DNA of 5,128 bases, from NCBI GenBank assembly GCA_027029065.1, contig JALVGO010000056.1, positions 1-5,128 of the forward strand, in the 5' to 3' direction. The translations under genes and the position numbers were made by a program. Positions 1 through 5,128 of the stretch are shown here, one piece after another; position 1 is the first letter of the stretch; every line of letters starts with the position of its first letter. The notes beneath the pieces were generated by a model. That model saw nothing but the letters and a program-made list of their open reading frames with translations, searched no databases and was not told the origin of the DNA. This stretch comes from Sulfurovum sp. Lineage in GTDB: Bacteria; Campylobacterota; Campylobacteria; Campylobacterales; Sulfurovaceae.

Positions 1-746
1 ATCTCACAAAGGTAGTCTCTGTAGTCATCACTCTGCGGCGGAGCCTCCCTTTGCACCTCTGCCAGCTTCTCTTCAACATGGATGTAGTAGTACTCACACG
101 CCCAATGGCAAACCACATCAGGTTCGTCCAAAAACTTCTTGCGTCTGTCCCGAATGAGACCGTACTGCCCCTCGTCGTCTATGACGGCTACGAAATCACT
201 GCTGATAAAGAGTGAAGAGAGATCAAGTCTACTCTGCTGTGGTACAAAGACTTGAGTGCCGTCAGTCAAAAGAAAATGTGCTTCATGGTGATGCTCAAAA
301 TACCACAACATCTTCAAAGAAGCATTAGCAGTAAACTGCTCTATCTCCTCTTTGGTAAGAGGTGTCAGCCATGCCATCCTCTCTACCAGCAGATGCAAAA
401 GTGCTTTCTCTTCCAGTATAGCATCCAGTGTTACCCTCTCTATACTCACTTGGTTTTGAGGCTTAATCTCATGGGTGTACCACTTTTTAGGGTACCGCTG
501 GCGCAATGTCGCAGCCCTTGCCATTGCCTCCCCATTAGAGAAACAGACATAGCCATACCACTCCTCTGTAGCGTTACAGGCTTTGAGCACATAAAACGGC
601 TGATTTTTTGCTACCTGTGTGTTGTTAGAGAGTTTTTCTCTACAGGCATTTTCGATCCGTTCTTGGTCAAATCCATGCTCACTGCAAGCTACTTGATATA
701 TGTCGTAAAAGATGTTGTAGGTCTCAAAGAGGTTTTTTGGGTTCAT
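1..746 (-). CDS. Hypothetical cytoplasmic protein with a WG-repeat-like segment (partial, C-terminus off the left edge)
   Basis: The minus strand is open from an ATG at 746-744 to the window edge: 248 codons plus two bases, no stop reached, so the C-terminus is missing. The protein starts MNPKNLFETYNIFYDIYQVA and has no signal peptide or membrane segment. With seven cysteines it is most likely cytoplasmic. Residues about 50-95 are aromatic-rich (FYVLKAC, EEWYGYVCFSNGE, KKWYTHEIKP). Residues about 155-205 look beta-rich and include FVAVIDDEGQYGLIRD, which resembles the WG (KWG) beta repeat, typically 'vid.nGkwGlid'. A CHWAC motif follows at 213-217. The start lies 18 nt after the stop of the upstream gene, with AAAGG directly after that stop as a rather distant ribosome site. 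The spacing implies the last visible gene of an operon. Base composition is higher in G+C than the upstream genes. I do not recognise the family; the WG resemblance is by eye and covers one repeat only. Confidence 0.8.
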   Translation of the reverse strand, partial: MNPKNLFETYNIFYDIYQVACSEHGFDQERIENACREKLSNNTQVAKNQPFYVLKACNATEEWYGYVCFSNGEAMARAATLRQRYPKKWYTHEIKPQNQVSIERVTLDAILEEKALLHLLVERMAWLTPLTKEEIEQFTANASLKMLWYFEHHHEAHFLLTDGTQVFVPQQSRLDLSSLFISSDFVAVIDDEGQYGLIRDRRKKFLDEPDVVCHWACEYYYIHVEEKLAEVQREAPPQSDDYRDYLCE

Positions 747-764
747 AATATGTGTCTTGCCTTT

Positions 765-2660
765 CTATTGTGTACGATGTTTTCTTCTATCTATGAATAC
801 CACTTTAGCCTTGTCTTCATCCATTGGATACACATGTTGTACCTTTATCTGTTTCGAAAGTTTGTGCTTAGTGATACCAGATATATCTTTGAGCATAATA
901 TCAAGAAAATACATGCCGGATTCTTTTTTTTTAGAAATAGCCAACCGTTTTTGAACTCCATTGGGTGTTGTCAGATCAACAAACATAGGTTTTGGGGAAG
1001 TTAGCATAATCTTGACGTTATTATTAAAATCCGGGTCAAAGTTTTTTTCAAATTGAAGCGCTATCTTTACCATAGAGCGATACTTATGGTCAAATCGTTT
1101 GATGTGATAAGACTCTATTTTCCTCATCCTTTTTTCCAACATTGGAAACACATCTTTTAATGCACTATTTTGGCGCAATTGTAAAAAATACTGTTTAGAC
1201 AATGATACATTTTCCATCCCCTCTCGAGTGTTCAAAAAAAGTATCTTTTCAAAAACTTCTTTGTCAATAGGAGAAAAGTTACCTATTCTATAATGAATCT
1301 TTTTCAAGTTCGGTTTTTTCTCTCCGATATAAACTTTATCTTTTACTCTCTCTTTGGCTCCAATGATATAGCTCCTCTTGATATGTTCCATACGATGACG
1401 TTCTTTTTTGCCATACCGCTGACCGGTCTGAGCACAAAACACCCAGCCTTTTTCCATACAGTAACTCTCTTTTTCATAATGATATTCCGTATTGTTCCAA
1501 TCGACTTCAAAGGTTACGATATATGGATAATTCATACTGTTTTCAATCGCAAAAATAAAGTCATATCCTGTAATATCAACATTGTATCCGCCATTACTCA
1601 CATACTCTTTTTTAGTATGCGATATAAGGTTCAGTTTTCCATTTACTGTAACGTTTTTATTGACTGTCGTGTAGTATGGATTGGTAACAATTGGTATATA
1701 ACGTTTTCCTTTGACTACTTTTTTAATATTGGTAATTACCGACAAACCGGCATCTGCCAATCTTTTACGATATATTTCCTCTTTTTCTTTCAGCTGTTTC
1801 TTGCGAACTATCTGTCTCTTTGTCAGTTCTTTCTGGTACAACGTAGGATAATATGTTTTCAAAAAGACATCATACGCTTTTCTGTTATTACCAGATATTG
1901 TGCTTAATCTATGCAGTATTGTTTTAATACCCTCTATACTGACTACTCTTGGGGACGGGAAATGTTGAAGAAAATCTAAAAAATCATGTGCATTTTGTGA
2001 ATCTCGAATACGTGCATATATTTTCTTTTCAGCAAGCAATGCTTCTTTGCTCTCAGGATATTTTTGAGCAAATGCGACAAGCTTCGATGTATTATTTTTT
2101 AACAATTCAAACAAACGTTTACATGCTAGTGCCCGATACTGTTTTCGTTGTTCTAAAGCAAGATACTCTTCCAGTGTCCCCTCTTCAGAAAGACGGAAAA
2201 CCTCATTAATATCTTTGATGTTATACTGAATAAAAAAACGAAACAGTTTACTTGGCATATAGCTTTGTGCCCGGATAACAGTATGTATTGTCTTTCCGTC
2301 ATCAATACTGTCAATACTTTTAATAGTGTTTTCGAATGAGGCATCCCGTGCGATGTGCAAAACATACTTGCCCTCCTCACACCTCTCTTTCCCCTCTATC
2401 ATCTTTTCGGCAATTACCACCTGCGCTTCACTGTTTTGTTGTGATTTCAGCACCGATGTACAATGATAGGTAGGATAATCAATCCTCACAGACGCTATTT
2501 TGGAATCATCTCGAACCGAAAGCTCCATATTGACAGGATATCGTTCATCAGGGTCAAGCACATGTAGTTTAAGAGAATGCGTACCTCCGGGCAACAAATT
2601 GCCAGATTCCAAGTTGGCAACAAACAGAACTGTTATAATGATCAGTACTTTAAAATTCAT
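765..2660 (-). CDS. Large exported protein of unknown function with N-terminal two-cysteine beta domain
   Basis: This 631-residue protein is not one I can assign to a named family. Residues 1-19 (MNFKVLIIITVLFVANLES) form a signal peptide, so the product is periplasmic, secreted or surface-located. Residues about 30-130 form a beta-rich domain with YPVNMELSV, DYPTYHCTSVL and a later GKERCEEGKYVLHIA; Cys67 and Cys94 could form a disulfide. From memory, the pattern YP-x-hydrophobic, YP-x-x-x-C, E-x-x-x-x-G-x-x-x-C-x-x-G resembles the extracytoplasmic domain after some actinobacterial Ser/Thr kinases. Residues about 155-275 are helical, with YPES and FP/YP turns reminiscent of TPR-like repeats. 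Residues 276-303 are a highly charged helix. Residues about 320-460 are a second beta-rich region with a Cys401/Cys409 pair, and the C-terminus is basic. The start overlaps the upstream stop by 11 nt and lacks a good Shine-Dalgarno, suggesting translational coupling. The product therefore probably works with the upstream exported protein. Confidence 0.85.
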   Translation of the reverse strand: MNFKVLIIITVLFVANLESGNLLPGGTHSLKLHVLDPDERYPVNMELSVRDDSKIASVRIDYPTYHCTSVLKSQQNSEAQVVIAEKMIEGKERCEEGKYVLHIARDASFENTIKSIDSIDDGKTIHTVIRAQSYMPSKLFRFFIQYNIKDINEVFRLSEEGTLEEYLALEQRKQYRALACKRLFELLKNNTSKLVAFAQKYPESKEALLAEKKIYARIRDSQNAHDFLDFLQHFPSPRVVSIEGIKTILHRLSTISGNNRKAYDVFLKTYYPTLYQKELTKRQIVRKKQLKEKEEIYRKRLADAGLSVITNIKKVVKGKRYIPIVTNPYYTTVNKNVTVNGKLNLISHTKKEYVSNGGYNVDITGYDFIFAIENSMNYPYIVTFEVDWNNTEYHYEKESYCMEKGWVFCAQTGQRYGKKERHRMEHIKRSYIIGAKERVKDKVYIGEKKPNLKKIHYRIGNFSPIDKEVFEKILFLNTREGMENVSLSKQYFLQLRQNSALKDVFPMLEKRMRKIESYHIKRFDHKYRSMVKIALQFEKNFDPDFNNNVKIMLTSPKPMFVDLTTPNGVQKRLAISKKKESGMYFLDIMLKDISGITKHKLSKQIKVQHVYPMDEDKAKVVFIDRRKHRTQ

Positions 2661-3792
2661 CTGTATGCTGCTGTGTCTTATGGTGCTGATACTGTTTTAC
2701 GATCTTGTCAATCCCTAAGTCAAGAAACAACAATACCAAAGATACAAACCTGTCGTTTTTTGTCTTAAATGCTTGGGCAATCTCTTTCAGGTCATCCTGA
2801 GAATACCATAAAGGAGGAATCCACTCCCCATATGGATTTCCGCTTTTTTCAGGGAATAGGATACCGCCTCTATATTTCCCGTTTGTAGAGGCATCCTCAT
2901 ACAATACCCCATCTCCTTTTTTTAACTTTACAGCAAATCCTTTGGCAACATATTCATCCAAAAGAGCTGCGAAGTCGCTCATATTGCTGTAAATTTCGCT
3001 GTCAGTATCTCCTGATACTTTAAAACCTTCTTTACACACACTAAAACTTAGATTGATCTTGCCTTGTCCTGCATAAAAAACTTTTTGATACGGAAGAAAA
3101 TTTGTTTTCGTGCCGACAGCCTTTCTGCGAAATGAAAGATGATCCATCTTTTCAATGATTTTTGTTTTTATAAGGGCAATGACCGGTTCCATATACTTTT
3201 TTCTATACTCATTATATGCCATTTCCAATTTCATTTCAGGAATACCTTTTTTTCTGAAGACTGTTTCCCATGCCCTTATATAACGTTTTGCGGCCCGCTT
3301 TCTGCTGTCATATTCTCCTTTTGCAGCCCAGTAATTTTTTCCTTGATTGTTAACAGCATCAAAACTCTCTAAATCTATAGCTCCATATATACTAAAAGAT
3401 TTATGCTTCCCTCTACGAAACAGCGGCTTGAGGTTTAGATATATCGGAACCTTCCAACATGCTTCCCTCCCCTTTTCCAGCTGAATATTCCGGATAGTAC
3501 GCTTCTTGGTCTCTTCTACCAAGTTTTCTGAGCTAAAATCATCATCCACATCAAAATAATACCAGGTAAACTTCTTTCCTGAAAATGACTTTTTTAAAAA
3601 TGTTCCTGTGTTGTTTACTTCATTAAAATATTGTTCGATCTTATCAAGTTCTACAGAGAGATCGTCTGCTGCTCGCTTAATCTGTGAAAAATCTACTTTA
3701 GATCGTTTTAACTTTCCCGCTTCTGTACTCACACTCAGCAAAAAAAACAAAGTCAAACATATACCGATTACTGTTTTTATGCTTTTTTTCAT
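2650..3792 (-). CDS. Exported protein of unknown function, first gene of a tight three-gene block
   Basis: I chose the ATG at 3792-3790 (380 residues) over the one at 3810. It is preceded by AGGCGGA with 6 nt spacing, and the protein then begins with a textbook signal peptide: MKK, a hydrophobic core IKTVIGICLTLFFLLSV, and a probable cleavage STEA|GK after residue 25. Residues about 35-61 are helical. Residues about 70-145 are aromatic and beta-like (FTWYYFDVDDD, CWKVPIYLNLKPLF). Residues about 160-220 are a strongly basic helical stretch. Residues about 235-330 are again beta-like, ending in GEWIPPLWYS. The mature part has two cysteines, Cys112 and Cys253, a possible disulfide. Near the C-terminus a short hydrophobic helix (FVSLVLLFLDLGI, about 349-361) is followed by a His/Gln-rich polar tail; it is short for a membrane anchor. 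No enzyme motif is recognised. The stop lies inside the start of the next gene, so the two products are likely made together and may be partners in the envelope. Confidence 0.85.
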   Translation of the reverse strand: MKKSIKTVIGICLTLFFLLSVSTEAGKLKRSKVDFSQIKRAADDLSVELDKIEQYFNEVNNTGTFLKKSFSGKKFTWYYFDVDDDFSSENLVEETKKRTIRNIQLEKGREACWKVPIYLNLKPLFRRGKHKSFSIYGAIDLESFDAVNNQGKNYWAAKGEYDSRKRAAKRYIRAWETVFRKKGIPEMKLEMAYNEYRKKYMEPVIALIKTKIIEKMDHLSFRRKAVGTKTNFLPYQKVFYAGQGKINLSFSVCKEGFKVSGDTDSEIYSNMSDFAALLDEYVAKGFAVKLKKGDGVLYEDASTNGKYRGGILFPEKSGNPYGEWIPPLWYSQDDLKEIAQAFKTKNDRFVSLVLLFLDLGIDKIVKQYQHHKTQQHTDEF

Positions 3793-3798
3793 TATATT

Positions 3799-3805
3799 TC
3801 CGCCT
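3799..3805 (-). promoter_or_regulatory. Ribosome binding site deciding the start at 3792
   Basis: On the minus strand AGGCGGA stands 6 nt before the ATG at 3792. The in-frame ATG at 3810 has only a weak, distant AGG, and using it would add six residues (MVGGNI) in front of the signal peptide. The first bases of this site overlap the TAG that ends the small ORF just upstream. Confidence 0.65.
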
Positions 3806-3866
3806 ACCATTTAAGAAAACCTATCTCTAAAAAACTTGCAAAATCCAATAAAACCACTCTACACAT
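3804..3866 (-). CDS. Possible 20-residue small ORF between the ATPase and the exported-protein genes
   Basis: A 20-codon reading frame, MCRVVLLDFASFLEIGFLKW, fills the gap between the two larger genes. It is preceded by AGGAG with 6 nt spacing (3873-3877), the strongest Shine-Dalgarno sequence in the window, and that site overlaps the TAG stop of the ATPase gene. Its own TAG stop overlaps the ribosome site of the next gene. This end-to-end layout would let ribosomes pass from the ATPase gene through the small ORF to the exported-protein gene. The peptide is hydrophobic with scattered charges and is not recognised. It could be a real microprotein, a coupling leader with no functional peptide, or chance; length gives no statistical support, so the call rests on the ribosome site and the spacing. 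Confidence 0.3.
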   Translation of the reverse strand: MCRVVLLDFASFLEIGFLKW

Positions 3867-3872
3867 TTTCTT

Positions 3873-3877
3873 CTCCT
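3873..3877 (-). promoter_or_regulatory. Strong Shine-Dalgarno AGGAG at the ATPase stop codon
   Basis: On the minus strand the sequence TAGGAGAAGAAAATG combines the TAG that ends the ATPase gene, a near-consensus AGGAG, and an ATG after 6 nt. No large gene starts here; the only frame it can serve is the 20-codon ORF at 3804-3866. The sequence match is clear, the function is inferred. Confidence 0.45.
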
Positions 3878-5066
3878 AATACAAAAACCCAAACAACCAT
3901 AATGGTATCTTGTTGCCAAAGCCTATCTCTATGTCGTCTGCCGCCACATAGGAATTCTCTACATCTTTTATCTGCTTGAAACTCTTATTTTTACCGCCTA
4001 TCTCTACAATATACTTGCTATCTACAACAAAATCACCTTTACTTGCCACCTCTATACTTTCCTCTCCCAACATAGACATAAAAAAGACTTCTCTAAGTGT
4101 ACCTACCTCTATACTATCGCAGTATGCATGATGCAGGTTAGTGTTGGCAAGGTAGAGTTTTTGCGGTTTCACAAAGATGCTGTCTCCTCTGCTTTTTGCC
4201 CGTATAAGACTCAGGATTTGCCCTCTGTGCAGATACTCCATGTATCGATAAAGTGTTTGATAGTCTTTTATACCCATCTTATCAGCCAATGCTTTGATAT
4301 TTATCTTAAAAGGCGGGGATTCACACACCAACCGAACTAGCTTTTTTAAAGAGAGTATCTTCTCGTACTCTATTGGAAAGATAGAGGGTATATCCACCTC
4401 TATAACTGTATGAACAGTTTGCTTTAACCTAAGAGCATACCCTTTGGTATCTTCAAAATAGAAAGGATAATACCCAAAGCTCAAATACTCACGCCAAAAA
4501 GCAAAAGGCTTGATAGTTTTTAGCAAACTTCGTGCTATCTCTGTATGATTTGTAAAAATCTCATCTTTACTAAAGATAGGAAGGGTAATCCCCTCTTTTA
4601 TCTCGACAAACTCACGAAAAGACAACCCTTTCATACTATACAGCATAACCCTTCTGCTCAAATCACCTTTTGCATGGTCTAGTTGCAAGGCACAAGAACC
4701 GGAAAATATTACTTTAAGTGGCAACATATCGTAGATTCTTTTTAGCTCTTTTTCAAAGTTTTTGTATTTGTGTATCTCATCGATGATAAGTAGTTCTCCA
4801 CCCTCTTTAGAAAAAGCATAAGCCACATCAAAGAGTGAGTCTATGTCTAAATCATCTGCAGAGAAATAGAGTTTTTTTTCATATGAGAGAGGATTGTCTC
4901 GCAAATATTGCAGTAAAAAAGTAGTCTTACCCACACCCCTGGCACCCACGATACCTATAAGTTTAACGGAAAAATCCACCTCTTTATGCAGATACCGTTT
5001 ATACACGGTATCAAATAGCATCAAATAGTTCTCTTGATACTCTCTAAGTGTTTCTAGCATATTCAT
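3876..5066 (-). CDS. AAA family ATPase, AAA_14/DUF4143 type
   Basis: This is a complete 396-residue P-loop ATPase of the bacterial/archaeal AAA_14 plus DUF4143 architecture, at the usual length for the family. Walker A is GARGVGKTT at residues 41-49. Walker B is ELLIIDEIHK at 91-100 with Asp96/Glu97. VIFSGSCALQL (119-129) is the sensor-1 strand, and DLSRRVMLYSMKGLSFREF (135-153) is the arginine-containing segment typical of these proteins. Residues about 240-290 (KALADKMGI, YRYMEYLHRGQIL) look like a winged helix. The C-terminal part, with GDFVVDSKYIVEIGGKNKSF at 344-363, is the DUF4143 region, which resembles a PD-(D/E)xK nuclease fold. Here Asp345 and Glu355 are present but the ExK is replaced by EIGGK, so nuclease activity is doubtful. 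There is no signal peptide, so it is cytoplasmic. The start at 5066 is supported by AAAAAGG 6 nt upstream. The cellular role of this family is poorly known. Palindromic repeats lie around its promoter, and it may be autoregulated. Confidence 0.92.
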   Translation of the reverse strand: MNMLETLREYQENYLMLFDTVYKRYLHKEVDFSVKLIGIVGARGVGKTTFLLQYLRDNPLSYEKKLYFSADDLDIDSLFDVAYAFSKEGGELLIIDEIHKYKNFEKELKRIYDMLPLKVIFSGSCALQLDHAKGDLSRRVMLYSMKGLSFREFVEIKEGITLPIFSKDEIFTNHTEIARSLLKTIKPFAFWREYLSFGYYPFYFEDTKGYALRLKQTVHTVIEVDIPSIFPIEYEKILSLKKLVRLVCESPPFKINIKALADKMGIKDYQTLYRYMEYLHRGQILSLIRAKSRGDSIFVKPQKLYLANTNLHHAYCDSIEVGTLREVFFMSMLGEESIEVASKGDFVVDSKYIVEIGGKNKSFKQIKDVENSYVAADDIEIGFGNKIPLWLFGFLY

Positions 5067-5072
5067 ATGTTA

Positions 5073-5079
5073 CCTTTTT
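5073..5079 (-). promoter_or_regulatory. Ribosome binding site of the ATPase gene
   Basis: AAAAAGG on the minus strand lies 6 nt before the ATG at 5066, which favours that codon over the second ATG at 5060. Its A-run is shared with one arm of the extended palindrome at 5075-5098, so a bound protein or an RNA hairpin there could also affect translation. Confidence 0.65.
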
Positions 5080-5095
5080 ATGGTTGTATCCATAA
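5078..5095. repeat. Operator-like palindromic element, promoter-proximal copy
   Basis: The plus-strand sequence TTATGGTTGTATCCATAA is an inverted repeat with perfect arms (TTATGG/CCATAA) around a 6-nt asymmetric centre. In this copy the symmetry extends to TTTTTATGG and CCATAAAAA (5075-5098). It covers the expected transcription start of the ATPase gene, and its A-rich arm runs into the ribosome site. It matches the second copy at 17 of 18 positions. A dimeric regulator binding here would block transcription; a transcript hairpin near the ribosome site is the alternative. Confidence 0.7.
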
Positions 5096-5097
5096 AA

Positions 5098-5106
5098 ATT
5101 ATATCA
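5098..5106 (-). promoter_or_regulatory. Extended -10 promoter of the ATPase gene
   Basis: The minus strand carries TGATATAAT, a perfect TATAAT hexamer preceded by the TGN of an extended -10. The -35 position 17 bp upstream reads ATGGAT and is a poor match, as is common in epsilonproteobacterial housekeeping promoters. Transcription would start near 5091, giving a leader of about 25 nt. The box sits exactly between the two palindromic elements. It is the only convincing promoter seen in the window and may also drive the downstream exported-protein genes. Confidence 0.65.
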
Positions 5107-5110
5107 TATT

Positions 5111-5128
5111 TTATGGTTGCATCCATAA
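5111..5128. repeat. Operator-like palindromic element, promoter-distal copy
   Basis: TTATGGTTGCATCCATAA on the plus strand is the second copy of the palindromic element and differs from the first only by T to C at the tenth base. It lies 33 bp from the first copy, about three helical turns, so both would present the same DNA face. It covers the -35 region of the ATPase promoter. It ends exactly at the window edge, so further copies beyond cannot be excluded. Confidence 0.7.

Noticed and set aside
252..1004. Long plus-strand open frame (250 codons)
   Set aside because: It straddles the junction of two minus-strand genes that have better start context, signal peptide or gene packing, and its predicted protein is a low-plausibility mix rich in Cys, Phe and His. 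It is an antisense shadow.
1293..1907. Plus-strand open frame of 204 codons
   Set aside because: It lies wholly inside the 631-residue minus-strand gene and its Phe/Ile-rich translation is what the antisense of Lys/Asn-rich codons produces.
2917..2930. A-rich heptamer followed by GGAGATGG on the minus strand, looking like a frameshift site or internal ribosome site
   Set aside because: The alternative frame meets a stop within a few codons and no gene starts there; the zero-frame protein continues normally.
3793..3875. Search for a promoter or terminator between the ATPase and the exported-protein genes
   Set aside because: No hairpin followed by a T-run and no convincing -10 were seen on the minus strand, so read-through from the right-edge promoter is the simpler reading.
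3893..3908. Partial copy of the operator element (TTATGGTTGT on the minus strand) in the last codons of the ATPase gene
   Set aside because: Only 10 of 18 bases match, the second arm is absent, and the bases are explained by the codons for Pro-Leu-Trp-Leu-Phe. Treated as chance.
5078..5128. CRISPR array
   Set aside because: Only two 18-bp palindromic units with a 15-bp spacer are visible, shorter than usual CRISPR repeats and spacers, and they frame a promoter; an operator fits better.

Overview
The window is AT-rich and its whole coding content reads leftward (minus strand): four sizeable genes, one possible very small gene, and a promoter/operator region at the right edge. The low GC, the Lys/Ile-rich proteins, and an extended -10 promoter without a good -35 suggest a Campylobacterota (epsilonproteobacterial) bacterium of the Sulfurovum/Sulfurimonas kind. 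That placement is inference from style; no phylogenetic marker is present.

Layout in transcription order, right to left. (1) At 5078-5128, two near-identical 18-bp palindromic elements spaced 33 bp apart bracket an extended -10 box (5098-5106). (2) At 3876-5066 lies an AAA ATPase of the AAA_14/DUF4143 type, with intact Walker motifs, a winged-helix-like middle and a degenerate nuclease-like C-terminus. (3) At 3804-3866 there is a possible 20-codon ORF with a strong Shine-Dalgarno sequence, filling the gap to the next gene. (4) At 2650-3792 is a 380-residue exported protein of unknown function. (5) At 765-2660, overlapping it by 11 nt, is a 631-residue exported protein with an N-terminal two-cysteine beta domain. 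(6) At 1-746, 18 nt further on, is a cytoplasmic protein with a WG-repeat-like segment; it runs off the left edge, so its C-terminus is missing.

The last three genes are packed like an operon. No terminator was seen between the ATPase and that block, so all may share the promoter at the right edge. Two of the three products appear to be secreted or periplasmic and unlike any family I can name with confidence. Their tight coupling suggests they act together in the cell envelope, but no function can be read from the sequence. The partial gene at the left is visibly richer in G+C than the rest, so the block may be of mixed origin. The best-supported unusual signals are the paired operator-like repeats around the ATPase promoter and the coupled block of unrecognised exported proteins.
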